Shown piece after piece: positions 26,195-34,702 of a DNA stretch of 57,300 nt (its first letter is position 1; each line of letters opens with the position of its first letter). This stretch comes from Victivallales bacterium (GTDB lineage: Bacteria > Verrucomicrobiota > Lentisphaeria > Oligosphaerales > Oligosphaeraceae), in NCBI GenBank assembly GCA_017417585.1, contig JAFPYX010000057.1, positions 1 through 57,300 of the forward strand. The letters are read 5' to 3'. The notes beneath the pieces were generated by a model. It searched no databases, was not told the DNA's origin, and saw only the letters and a list, made by a program, of their open reading frames with translations. The position numbers were made by a program, and so were the translations under genes.

Positions 26195-26231
26195 TTTGTT
26201 AGACGCGCTTAAATTAATGTCATCTAACAAA
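26195..26231 (+). promoter_or_regulatory. Operator-like inverted repeat upstream of outer-membrane barrel gene
   Basis: TTTGTTAGA and TCTAACAAA form a perfect 9-bp inverted repeat separated by 19 bases, 92 bases before the start of the barrel gene. It could be a regulator binding site or a small hairpin. The rest of the gap 26025-26322 shows nothing else I can name. Confidence 0.35.
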
Positions 26232-26322
26232 GGGTTCCCCTTTCTCCTGGTAGAGTTTTCCAGGTATGAATGACAGGGGTAGAGACAAATTGTTTTCTTT
26301 AACTTAGACAAGAGGAATTTTA

Positions 26323-27228
26323 ATGAACTGGCAAAAAGCTCTGGGTGTGTTTTTCGGTGTCGCGGTGCTGAGCGTGGGTTTGACGGCCCAGGAAGCGGTG
26401 ACGGTGGATGAGGAAGAAGGTGGCTGGAAACCGTCGCTGGAGTTGAGCGCGGACTACTCTTCGGTGTATATCTCGAAGGGCAACGTCAGCAATCCCGACC
26501 CGATTCTGACGCTTGATGCGAAAATCGGGTTGAAAGGCTTCTACGTGGATGTCACGTCCATGTTCGACATGAGCGGCTACAATAGCCCGGAGCGCAGCGG
26601 CAGCTATACCAACAACCGCAAGTGGCGCGCCGAGGAGATTGACTATGTGCTGGGCTATGCCTATACCTTCGACAAGGAATTGCTGGGTGGATTCAGCGAC
26701 CTGACCGTTGACTTCTCGTGGCAGTACTATCAATACCCGCGCTTCCGCGAGGAGCAGGGTGAGGAGGACGAGGACGGAGAAATCGAAGGATCCCATCTCT
26801 CCCACTTCAAGGAGATGCCGCTGTGCCTGACACTGAGCCTGGACAACGTACTGGCATCCTTCACCGAGGCGGACAGCCCTCACAAACTCTCCCTCTCCAA
26901 CAACCTCTACTATGATCTGGCCCAGTACTACTGGTATACCGAGACCAGCGTCGGCTATGAATACAAGATCTCCGAGAAGCTCGCCGCTTCCTTAACCAAC
27001 ACCTGGTACTGGGGGGACGGCAAGTTCAACGGCTGGGGCAAGCAGGCTATGAAGGCCACCGACTTGGTTGCTGAACTCGCCTACGACATCTGCGACAACG
27101 TTACCCTGGGCGCCTACGTGGGCGTGGCCTGGGCGACCAACTCCCACGAGCGCCAGGAGTGGAAGGATGATGCGAACAACAACCGCACCAACTGGTGGGG
27201 TGGCGTGAAGTGCACTTTTGCATTCTAA
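26323..27228 (+). CDS. Outer-membrane beta-barrel protein
   Basis: A 301-residue protein with a signal peptide (ends near LTAQE) and alternating hydrophobic/aromatic strands throughout, ending in FAF with a C-terminal phenylalanine, the usual barrel-assembly signal. The N-terminal strand with SADYSSVYISKGN resembles the TIGR02001/TorF-like family. An acidic loop (about 144-152) is probably extracellular. Substrate unknown. Followed by a hairpin, so it ends its own transcription unit before the iron-transport genes. Confidence 0.75.
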   Translation: MNWQKALGVFFGVAVLSVGLTAQEAVTVDEEEGGWKPSLELSADYSSVYISKGNVSNPDPILTLDAKIGLKGFYVDVTSMFDMSGYNSPERSGSYTNNRKWRAEEIDYVLGYAYTFDKELLGGFSDLTVDFSWQYYQYPRFREEQGEEDEDGEIEGSHLSHFKEMPLCLTLSLDNVLASFTEADSPHKLSLSNNLYYDLAQYYWYTETSVGYEYKISEKLAASLTNTWYWGDGKFNGWGKQAMKATDLVAELAYDICDNVTLGAYVGVAWATNSHERQEWKDDANNNRTNWWGGVKCTFAF

Positions 27229-27238
27229 ATCGACAATT

Positions 27239-27264
27239 TGGGCGGCCATTTGATGAGCCGCCCA
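27239..27264 (+). terminator. Hairpin after the outer-membrane barrel gene
   Basis: An 8-bp GC-rich perfect stem with a 10-base loop, 10 bases after the stop codon. There is no clear T-tract, so the terminator call is tentative. Confidence 0.45.
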
Positions 27265-27296
27265 GATGTTAGGCGACTTTGCAAAAACTCCATTTC

Positions 27297-27399
27297 AGTC
27301 CACAAGACACACGATCCAACAAATAGAAAGCTTTCAGGCACAGTTTTCTATGCAACATGCTGGCAAAGGTTTTCATGTCTTTGGTGTGTTTTGTGGACT
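27297..27399 (+). ncRNA. Candidate structured leader RNA upstream of feoA
   Basis: The ends 27297-27312 and 27384-27399 pair over 16 continuous positions, one of them G-U. Inside, 27323-27329 pairs with 27345-27351 (7 bp) and 27355-27359 with 27374-27378 (5 bp), giving a three-way junction. It ends 37 bases before the first feoA start codon. I recognise no known riboswitch class. A small inverted-repeat mobile element is the main alternative; no target-site duplication is visible. Confidence 0.45.
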
Positions 27400-27436
27400 A
27401 TCTGAGTGGTTGATAGGAAAACATTAGAAACTAACC

Positions 27437-27649
27437 ATGTTACCGCTTGCGCTCGCCACGGTCGGCGAAAAATGCAAAATCAAGAAGATCTCCGGCAACG
27501 ATAAAATCCGCCAGCACCTCCAGGAGCTGGGGCTGGTGGTCGATGCCGTTGTCACTGTCGTCTCTTCCGACGGAGGGAACACCATTGTGAACGTGAAGGG
27601 AGTGCGCGTGGCACTAGGCAGCGACCTTACCGCGAGAGTGATGATTTAA
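27437..27649 (+). CDS. feoA: FeoA-family protein (first copy)
   Basis: A 70-residue SH3-like FeoA-domain protein, presumably cytoplasmic and acting with FeoB in ferrous iron uptake. The pattern of a helix with LQELGLVVDAVVTVV followed by beta strands and a final GSDLTARVMI fits the family. It is less typical than the second copy. Separated from that copy by 113 bases containing a decamer repeat. Confidence 0.8.
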   Translation: MLPLALATVGEKCKIKKISGNDKIRQHLQELGLVVDAVVTVVSSDGGNTIVNVKGVRVALGSDLTARVMI

Positions 27650-27709
27650 TTCGCATTTATCAATTAAAAATGCTCGGCTGCCTGTTGCAAGGGGAAGAGG
27701 AGATATTGC

Positions 27710-27759
27710 GACAATTTCTGACAATCAATGACAATCAATAACAATTCAGGACAACTTCA
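27710..27759 (+). repeat. Decamer tandem repeat before the second feoA
   Basis: Five 10-base units: GACAATTTCT, GACAATCAAT, GACAATCAAT, AACAATTCAG, GACAACTTCA, ending three bases before the ATG of the second feoA. No purine-rich ribosome binding site is present, so the array occupies the initiation region. Confidence 0.85.
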
Positions 27760-27762
27760 ACA

Positions 27763-27984
27763 ATGAAAACACTGCGTGACGCAAAGATTGGCGACACCGT
27801 GATGGTCGTCAAATTGCATGGGGAAGGCGCGTTGAAGCGCCGTGTGATGGACATGGGCATCACCAAGGGGACCGAACTGTACATCCGCAAGGTCGCCCCT
27901 TTGGGGGATCCGATCGAGCTGACGGTGCGCGGCTATGAGTTGTCGCTGCGCAAGGACGACATCGACATCATCGAAATTGCGTAG
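27763..27984 (+). CDS. feoA: FeoA-family protein (second copy)
   Basis: A 73-residue FeoA protein with the canonical ALKRRVMDMGITKGTEL, VRKVAPLGDPIELTVRGYELSLRKDD-type pattern. FeoA binds FeoB and supports ferrous iron uptake. It ends 13 bases before the feoB start, with the feoB ribosome binding site GGGAGGA directly after its stop, so the two are translationally close. Confidence 0.93.
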   Translation: MKTLRDAKIGDTVMVVKLHGEGALKRRVMDMGITKGTELYIRKVAPLGDPIELTVRGYELSLRKDDIDIIEIA

Positions 27985-27997
27985 GGAGGAAGACATC

Positions 27998-30739
27998 ATG
28001 GCCATCAAGATTGCATTAGCCGGCAACCCGAACTGCGGCAAGACCACGCTCTTCAACGCCCTGACCGGCTCCAGCCAGTATGTGGGAAACTGGCCCGGCG
28101 TGACCGTCGAGAAGAAGGACGGCACGCTCAAGAAGCACAAGGATGTGACCATCCAGGACCTCCCGGGCATCTACTCGCTCTCGCCGTACTCCCTGGAGGA
28201 GGTCGTCGCCCGCAACTACTTGGTCGAGGAACGTCCGGACGCGATTCTGAACATCGTGGACGGCACCAACATCGAGCGCAACCTCTACCTGACCACCCAG
28301 TTGATTTCGCTGGGCATTCCGACCGTCGTGGCGGTGAACATGATGGATGTCGTCGAGAAGAACGGCGACCGCATTGACCTGCGCAAACTCGCCCAGGAGC
28401 TGCACTGCACCGTGGTCGCTATCTCCGCACTGAAGGAGACGGGGATTGAGGAGATGACGGAGGCCATCCTCAAGGCGGCGGAAGGCCATGAGATCAAGGA
28501 ACCCCCGCGAGTCTTCCAGGGCAATGTCGAGCACGCCATCGCACATATCGAGGAGTCGCTGGAGGGCAAGGTTCCTGAGGCTACGCTTCGCTGGTATGCC
28601 ATCAAGCTCTTCGAGCGGGACGAGAAGGTTCTGGAGACCCTCGGGCTGGACGCTGATCTGGTCGCGCATCTCGAAAAGCACATCACGGACTGCGAGAAGG
28701 AGTTCGACGACGACGCGGAGTCCATCATTACCAATCAGCGCTATGCCTACGTGAAGAGCGTGGTGGATCTGGCGGTCGTGAAGAAGCCCCGCAAGGGCAA
28801 TCTCTCCCTCTCCGACAAGGTGGACAAGATTGTGACCAACCGCATCCTCGCCATCCCGATCTTCGTGGTGGTCATCTGGTTCATGTATTTCATCTCGGTG
28901 ACCACCGTCGGCAGTTGGCTGACCGACTGGGCCAACGACGGTCTCTTCGGCGACGAAGGCTGGCATCTGGCGTGGACCAGCGGCGAGAAGGGCGGCCGCG
29001 ACGAGTGGGAGGAGGCCTCCGCGGACTTCGCCGCCGCGCAGACGCGCATCGTGACCTTCGGCAACGCCGCAGTCGAGGCAGGGGCGGCCAAGTGGGTCGC
29101 CCAGCCGGAGGAGGGCGAACCCGAACCCGACGCCGCGACGGCCGAGGCGACGGAGGAGGAGGTCGATGAGGAGAATGTCGGCGATTTCGAACTCATCATC
29201 ACTAACACCGCCAACATCGGCGAACTCTCGCGCATCTTCCGCATTGAGGACGAGGAGACCGGCGAGGTCACCAACTATCCCGAGGCGTTGGACGAGTACC
29301 TCTCTGCCAAGTACCAGACCGAGGAGGCCTTCGCGGACCTCACCCGCGAGGACATCCTTGCGCTCTTCCAGGGCGAGAAGCCCGACGAGCTGGCGGACAT
29401 CACGCTGGCGGAGACCGCCGATGGATATGTACTTCTGGAGGATGGCGAGGAATACCCCTTCGCCGGCTTCATCGCGGACTATGACACCTTCAAGGAGGCG
29501 CTGGTCGCCAAGGAGCCCGAACCCTCCGACTACGGCGTATGGGTTCCGTCCCTGCCGAATCTCACCGAGCGGCTCTTCGCCTTCCTGAAAATTGACGAGG
29601 ACGGCTGGCTGCACAAGTTGGTCTTCGATGTCATCTTCGGCGGTGTGGGCACCATCCTGGGCTTCGTGCCCCAGATCATCGTGGTCTTCCTCTTCCTGGC
29701 ATTCCTGGAGGACTGCGGCTACATGGCGCGCGTGGCGTTCATCATGGACCGCATCTTCCACCGCTTCGGACTTTCCGGCAAGTCCTTCATCCCGATGCTG
29801 ATCGGCATGGGCTGCGGGGTGCCGGCGGTGATGGCCACGCGAACCATCGAGGCGCAGCGCGACCGCCGGATGACCATCATGCTGGGCACCTACATCCCGT
29901 GCGGCGCGAAGGCCGCCATCATCGCAATGTTCGTGCCGGCCTTCTTCTCCAAGCAGGCGTGGGTGGCGACCTCGATGTACTTCCTGGGCATCGCGGTCAT
30001 CGTCCTGAGCGGCATCGCCCTGAAGAAGTTCAAGGCCTTCGCGGGTGACCCCGCACCCTTCGTGATGGAGCTGCCGGCTTACCATCTTCCCACCTTCACG
30101 GGCGTATTGCGCCACACGTGGGACCGCACCAAGGCGTATATGATCAAGGCCGGTACCATCATCTTCGCGGCCTGCACCGTCCTCTGGATCCTCATGCACT
30201 TCAGCTGGACGCTCAGCTATGTGGACGAGGCGCTGGACCAGTCCATCCTGGCCTCCATCGGCAACGCCATCAAATGGATCTTCGCACCATTGGGCTTCGG
30301 GCAGGACTGGGCCGGCGCGGTCGCCTCCGTGACCGCCGAGCTTGCGAAGGAGGAGGCTCCCGCCACGCTGGCGATGCTTGCCGAGCATCAGGAGGGCGTG
30401 GTCGGCGGCACTTTGCCGCATCTACGTGCTCTCTTCATGCAGCTCAACGGCGTCGGACTGGGCACCCTCGCCGCGCTCTCCTTCATGCTCTTCAATCTCT
30501 TCAATCCGCCCTGCCTGGTCGCCATCGCGACCGCCTTCCGCGAGATGGGCAGCGCGAAGTGGGGATGGATCTGCGTGGGCTTCCAATTCCTCGTGGGTTA
30601 CTGCCTCGCGCTGGTGGTGTACCAGATTGGCGCACTCTGCGTCGCCGGGCAGTTCGGCTTCTGGACCGTCGTGGCCTTCATACTCGTGATTGCCGCACTT
30701 TATCTCATCTGCCGGCCAATGCCGAAGGTGGAAGAGTAA
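27998..30739 (+). CDS. feoB: Ferrous iron transporter FeoB with large acidic loop insertion
   Basis: A 913-residue FeoB. The G domain has GNPNCGKTT (G1), DLPGIYSL (G3) and NMMD (G4) in the first 120 residues, then the helical GDI-like part. The membrane part begins near residue 284 and has the conserved FVPQI, ED-GYMARVAF and GCGVPAVMATRTI motifs. Between the first and second membrane helices lies an extra acidic segment of about 200 residues (about 28960-29550), where most FeoB proteins have about 30. That makes it longer than the usual 700-780. The start at 27998 is set by the strong GGGAGGA; an earlier in-frame start overlaps feoA. Confidence 0.95.
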   Translation: MAIKIALAGNPNCGKTTLFNALTGSSQYVGNWPGVTVEKKDGTLKKHKDVTIQDLPGIYSLSPYSLEEVVARNYLVEERPDAILNIVDGTNIERNLYLTTQLISLGIPTVVAVNMMDVVEKNGDRIDLRKLAQELHCTVVAISALKETGIEEMTEAILKAAEGHEIKEPPRVFQGNVEHAIAHIEESLEGKVPEATLRWYAIKLFERDEKVLETLGLDADLVAHLEKHITDCEKEFDDDAESIITNQRYAYVKSVVDLAVVKKPRKGNLSLSDKVDKIVTNRILAIPIFVVVIWFMYFISVTTVGSWLTDWANDGLFGDEGWHLAWTSGEKGGRDEWEEASADFAAAQTRIVTFGNAAVEAGAAKWVAQPEEGEPEPDAATAEATEEEVDEENVGDFELIITNTANIGELSRIFRIEDEETGEVTNYPEALDEYLSAKYQTEEAFADLTREDILALFQGEKPDELADITLAETADGYVLLEDGEEYPFAGFIADYDTFKEALVAKEPEPSDYGVWVPSLPNLTERLFAFLKIDEDGWLHKLVFDVIFGGVGTILGFVPQIIVVFLFLAFLEDCGYMARVAFIMDRIFHRFGLSGKSFIPMLIGMGCGVPAVMATRTIEAQRDRRMTIMLGTYIPCGAKAAIIAMFVPAFFSKQAWVATSMYFLGIAVIVLSGIALKKFKAFAGDPAPFVMELPAYHLPTFTGVLRHTWDRTKAYMIKAGTIIFAACTVLWILMHFSWTLSYVDEALDQSILASIGNAIKWIFAPLGFGQDWAGAVASVTAELAKEEAPATLAMLAEHQEGVVGGTLPHLRALFMQLNGVGLGTLAALSFMLFNLFNPPCLVAIATAFREMGSAKWGWICVGFQFLVGYCLALVVYQIGALCVAGQFGFWTVVAFILVIAALYLICRPMPKVEE

Positions 30740-30772
30740 CTTGTTCAAAGCGAACGAGAACCAAGGAATATC

Positions 30773-30961
30773 ATGAACCTGGCCTCTTGGATTGTCGTTA
30801 TTCTCTTCGCCGCCGCCTTCGTGGCGGCGGTGAGACATCTATTGCGTCATGGTCTGTGTTCCGGGTGCAAGGGCGGCTGTGCCCCCGGATGCGGCAAATG
30901 TGCCAGTTGCCATTGTGGGATGTGCAAGGAAGCCAGAAAAACATCCGGGCGTAAAACATGA
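30773..30961 (+). CDS. FeoB-associated Cys-rich membrane protein
   Basis: A 62-residue protein with one N-terminal membrane helix and nine residues later a dense cysteine cluster (CSGCKGGC, CGKC, CHCGMC). It matches the small FeoB-associated Cys-rich family found beside feoB, and it lies 33 bases after feoB. It probably resides in the inner membrane with the cysteines facing the cytoplasm and may handle iron or redox control; the role is not proven. Confidence 0.85.
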   Translation: MNLASWIVVILFAAAFVAAVRHLLRHGLCSGCKGGCAPGCGKCASCHCGMCKEARKTSGRKT

Positions 30962-30983
30962 GCATGTGGGTTATATTATCCGC

Positions 30984-31799
30984 ATGCTACGCCCGGAACT
31001 CTCTCAAAAGTATCAGACGCTTCAGGAAAATCTTCGTTCGCTTGGAAGTGTCGCCGTCGCCTTCTCCAGCGGCGTGGACTCCACGTTGCTGCTGCGGGTT
31101 TCGCACGATTTGCTTGGGACACAGGCTGTTGCCGTGACCGCCAGGTCGTGTTCGTTCCCGCATCGTGAATTTTCCGAGGCAGGGGAGTTCTGCCGTCGTG
31201 AGGGAATTGAACAGGTGGTGCTGGAGAGCGAGGAGTTGGAGGTGCCGGGCTTTGCGGAAAACCCGCCGACCCGTTGCTATCTGTGCAAGCACGAGCTTTT
31301 CTCGAAAATTCTCGCCTTTGCCAAAGGTCGTGGCTTGACGGCGGTCGCCGAAGGATCGAACGTGGACGACCTTGGTGATTATCGTCCTGGTCTCCAGGCA
31401 ATTGCAGAACTCGGTGTAAGGAGTCCCCTTCGCGAAGCGGGACTCACCAAGACGGAAATCCGCGAGCTGTCCCGCGAACTGGGATTGCCGACCTGGGAAA
31501 AGCCCAGCTTCGCGTGTCTGGCCAGCCGTTTCGTGTATGGCGAGAGAATTACGCGTGAGAAGCTCTTGATGGTTGAAGCTGCAGAGGAGTTCCTGCACGA
31601 TCTTGGGCTAAGGCAGCGGCGCGTGAGAGTCCATGGCGATTTGGCCCGCATCGAAGCCGAACCGCAGGAAATTGCCCGACTGGCAGAACCTTCTTTACGG
31701 AAAAGAATTGTGGAGAAATTCCGGGAACTTGGGTTCCTTTATGTTTCCCTGGATTTGGAGGGGTATCGCACGGGAAAGATGAACCGGGGACTCCTGTAG
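30984..31799 (+). CDS. larE: LarE-family sulfur transferase (PP-loop)
   Basis: A 271-residue PP-loop ATPase. SSGVDST near residues 23-30 is the nucleotide loop, PTRCYLCKHEL follows near 95, and PSFACLASR near 173 carries the conserved cysteine that LarE sacrifices when making the nickel-pincer cofactor. No larB, larC or larA is seen nearby, so the cofactor pathway must be elsewhere or the protein acts on another substrate. The ATG at 30984 is chosen because earlier starts would overlap the Cys-rich gene. Confidence 0.88.
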   Translation: MLRPELSQKYQTLQENLRSLGSVAVAFSSGVDSTLLLRVSHDLLGTQAVAVTARSCSFPHREFSEAGEFCRREGIEQVVLESEELEVPGFAENPPTRCYLCKHELFSKILAFAKGRGLTAVAEGSNVDDLGDYRPGLQAIAELGVRSPLREAGLTKTEIRELSRELGLPTWEKPSFACLASRFVYGERITREKLLMVEAAEEFLHDLGLRQRRVRVHGDLARIEAEPQEIARLAEPSLRKRIVEKFRELGFLYVSLDLEGYRTGKMNRGLL

Positions 31800-31803
31800 G
31801 CTG

Positions 31804-31845
31804 GTCTGACGTCTGACGTCCGACGTCTGACGTCTGACGTCCCGG
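31804..31845. repeat. Heptamer tandem repeat (GTCTGAC, 6 units)
   Basis: GTCTGAC, GTCTGAC, GTCCGAC, GTCTGAC, GTCTGAC, GTCCCGG, beginning four bases after the larE stop codon. A related single copy follows at about 31852. Confidence 0.93.
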
Positions 31846-31936
31846 CCACCCTGACGTCCGGCGACCGCGAATGCGACGAGGTGCGAAATTGGCGCAAGCA
31901 TATATATTACAACTTATTTCTTAACCCCTCAATTCC

Positions 31937-34630
31937 ATGATGAGCAAAACACCTTGTACCATCATCCTGGCGGCCGGGAAGGGCACGCGGATGCACTCCG
32001 ACAGCACTCCGAAAGTGTGCTTCCCTGTCAACGGCGTTCCTGCGATTGTGCGTGCGATGCGTTCGTATGCCGCCGCAGGTGTTCAGCAGTTCGTGGTGGT
32101 GGTGGGGACCTTGGCGGAACAGGTCATGAAGACCGTCTCCACTGAGTTTCCGAATTGCGTGTATGCCTTTCAGCCAGAGCAAAATGGCACTGCCGGTGCC
32201 GTTGCCAGTGCGATGGCCGGGGCAACTATGCTCGCCGATGACGACGATGTGCTGATCGTTGCCGGCGATCGGTTGATCGACCAGGAGATTCTGGAGCAAT
32301 TCCTGACGCGCCACGAGTCCACTGGCGCCGCACTCTCGCTGATAGCGCAGGTCGTGGAAGGTCCCAGCGGCGCAGGCCGCATTGTCGTGGACAAGACTGG
32401 CGCGCCTATGGCGGACATCGAACTGGCAGACATACGGCAGCGCAAGGCCTACCTCGCCTTGCAGAAAAAACTTGCCGGTGGCGAAGCCAGTCGCGGTGCG
32501 CTCTTCCAGACACTCTGCGCGGAGTTCTTCCCCGGCACGGAGCCGAATCCCAAGAAGGGTGCCAAGGCATTTGGCACACTCTGGGAGAAACTTGAGAATG
32601 GTACTGCGTCGGAGGAGGCTGATGCCGAGACGCGGACGTTGATTGGGCAGGGTGAAACCACGTTCCGTTTTGCCACCCCGAAAGGCAAGCTGGTGCTTAC
32701 GCCGCAGGAAGCCGAGGCGACCACGCTTCGCAATACTTCAATTTATCTGGTGAAGGCAGAGTTGCTCCGGCAGGCATTGCCGACCTTCACACGGGAAAAT
32801 GCCCAACAGGAAATCTACCTGCCCGACTTGGTGAATTATGTCTATCGGGTTGGCTTGCAGGATCCCGCCGTGCGGACGACGGTCTTCGAGGTCTCCGAGC
32901 CTGGCAAGTTGCTGGGTTTCAACAACCCCTCCGAACTCCTGGAGGTCGAGAAGGCACTGCACCAGAGCGAATGTCCGGCTCGTGCGCCACATCCCGAAGG
33001 CCTTTTCCGCACGCTGGCCGAATGGCTGGCTGCCTTTGCCGAGGGTGGAAAGTCTGGCGGCGCCTTCCGTCGGCAGCTGGAATCCCTTTATGGTGCTGAC
33101 GATGCGGTGATCGGCCGTCAGCTTGCAGAAATGCGGAAGCTGGGAGAGGCTGCCAAACAGCTTTATCCATTGAATACAAAGCTGATGTTCGTTCGTGCGC
33201 CGGGTCGTCTCAACGCGATGGGGCGCCATGTGGACCACCAGGGCGGCAACTGCAACTTGATGACCATCAGCTTCGAAACGATGATGTTTGTGGCTGAACG
33301 GGCGGACGACACCGTCACGATGCGCCATGTCCAGCCGGAGCTCTTTCCCGAGGACTCCTTCCGCATTGGCGACTTGCTTGCCGATCTTCCATGGGAGGAC
33401 TGGGAGACGCTCGTCGGCAGCGAAAAGCTTGCCAAACGCCACCAGTCGCAGGGCATCACTTGGAGCGACTACATTCGGGCGGCGATTCTTCGACTGCAAA
33501 AGAAATACCATAACATCCCTTTGCAAGGGATGGATTTGTTGGTAACTGGAAACATCCCGATGGCGGCAGGACTCTCCTCGTCCTCCAGCCTGGTGGTCTG
33601 CACCAGCGAGGCGGTGGTGCGGCTCAACGGCCTTGCCACTGCCCAGAACCAGCTCATAACCCTCTGCGGCGAAAGCGAGTGGTTCGTTGGCACCCATGGC
33701 GGCAGCGCCGACCATGCGGCGGTCAAACTCGGCGAGTGCGGCACCATTACCAAGGTGCGCTTCTTTGATTTCGGTGTGGAAGGCACGGTGTCGTTTCCTC
33801 CTGATTACCAGATGGTGGTCTGCGATTCCGGCGTCAAGGCCCGCAAGTCCTCCAATGCAAAAGACCAGTTCAACCACCGCGTGGCCTGCTATCGCTTGGG
33901 GTTCGCGCTGATCCGGCGCTTCTGCCCGCAGTATGCGGCAGTGCTTCACCATCTACGTGATGTCAATGCGCAGAACCTGCGAACCTCGCTCCGTGAGATC
34001 TACAGAATTCTTCTGCGATTGCCGGAGAATCCCAGCCGCGCCGAATTGGAGGAGATGCTCCAGGGGCTCGATACCACGCCGTTTTTCAATGGACATGACA
34101 GTTCGCCCGAACGACGTTACCCCATCCGTGGCGTCGTGCTATATGGACTCTCGGAAATGGCCCGCTCCGCGAAGTTCGCGGATGCGCTGGCCAGGAGCGA
34201 CATCGCCGCCATCGGAGAGATGATGATGCGCTCCCATGACGGCGACCGCGTGGTTGCGCATGACGAGCAGTTGCATGAAATTCCGTACCTTCCGCATGTG
34301 GGCAACCACGACATTATGCAGCTGATGGAAGACATCGAAAGCGGCGAGATCGAGCGTGTCGAGCGCGCACAGCTGGAGCGTCAAAGCGGAGCATACGGCT
34401 GCAGCATCCCCGCCATCGACCTGATGGTGGACATCGCCTCTCGCGTGCCTGGCGTGGCGGGTGCACAACTGGCCGGTGCGGGGCTGGGCGGCTGCATGAT
34501 GATTTTCACGCATCGTGATGCCATCCCCGATCTTTCGGCAGCGCTGATGCGCGACTACTACGAGAAGTTCGACCGCCCCGCCCGAATCCTTCCCTGCCGG
34601 CCCGTCTCCGGCGCGGGGGCGCTTGTGTAG
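31937..34630 (+). CDS. Bifunctional nucleotidyltransferase / GHMP sugar kinase
   Basis: An 897-residue fusion. Residues 1-340 are a GlmU-like nucleotidyltransferase (IILAAGKGTRMHS, then KVCFPVNG, and QNGTAGAV and AGDRLID). Residues about 410-890 are a galactokinase-type GHMP kinase: APGRLNAMGRHVDHQGG near 419, GLSSSSSL near 545, GAGLGGCMM near 847. The order matches bacterial fucokinase/GDP-fucose pyrophosphorylase (Fkp), but the kinase here is galactokinase-like and the transferase GlmU-like. It probably converts a free sugar to its 1-phosphate and then to an NDP-sugar; the sugar is unknown. It starts the nucleotide-sugar cluster; a heptamer repeat follows its stop directly. Confidence 0.85.
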   Translation: MMSKTPCTIILAAGKGTRMHSDSTPKVCFPVNGVPAIVRAMRSYAAAGVQQFVVVVGTLAEQVMKTVSTEFPNCVYAFQPEQNGTAGAVASAMAGATMLADDDDVLIVAGDRLIDQEILEQFLTRHESTGAALSLIAQVVEGPSGAGRIVVDKTGAPMADIELADIRQRKAYLALQKKLAGGEASRGALFQTLCAEFFPGTEPNPKKGAKAFGTLWEKLENGTASEEADAETRTLIGQGETTFRFATPKGKLVLTPQEAEATTLRNTSIYLVKAELLRQALPTFTRENAQQEIYLPDLVNYVYRVGLQDPAVRTTVFEVSEPGKLLGFNNPSELLEVEKALHQSECPARAPHPEGLFRTLAEWLAAFAEGGKSGGAFRRQLESLYGADDAVIGRQLAEMRKLGEAAKQLYPLNTKLMFVRAPGRLNAMGRHVDHQGGNCNLMTISFETMMFVAERADDTVTMRHVQPELFPEDSFRIGDLLADLPWEDWETLVGSEKLAKRHQSQGITWSDYIRAAILRLQKKYHNIPLQGMDLLVTGNIPMAAGLSSSSSLVVCTSEAVVRLNGLATAQNQLITLCGESEWFVGTHGGSADHAAVKLGECGTITKVRFFDFGVEGTVSFPPDYQMVVCDSGVKARKSSNAKDQFNHRVACYRLGFALIRRFCPQYAAVLHHLRDVNAQNLRTSLREIYRILLRLPENPSRAELEEMLQGLDTTPFFNGHDSSPERRYPIRGVVLYGLSEMARSAKFADALARSDIAAIGEMMMRSHDGDRVVAHDEQLHEIPYLPHVGNHDIMQLMEDIESGEIERVERAQLERQSGAYGCSIPAIDLMVDIASRVPGVAGAQLAGAGLGGCMMIFTHRDAIPDLSAALMRDYYEKFDRPARILPCRPVSGAGALV

Positions 34631-34679
34631 GTCAGAGGTCCGAGGCCAGAGGCCAGAGGCCAGAGGCCTGAGGTTAGAG
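34631..34679. repeat. Heptamer tandem repeat (GCCAGAG, 7 units)
   Basis: GTCAGAG, GTCCGAG, GCCAGAG three times, GCCTGAG, GTTAGAG. The array begins on the first base after the TAG stop codon at 34628-34630. Confidence 0.95.
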
Positions 34680-34702
34680 ATTTTACAATTAAGGATAAAT
34701 CA

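Noticed and set aside
28016..30421. 801-codon minus-strand frame
   Set aside because: Antisense shadow of feoB; composition dominated by His, Arg, Asp and Gly with no family pattern.
32738..33952. 404-codon minus-strand frame
   Set aside because: Antisense shadow of the nucleotidyltransferase-kinase fusion.
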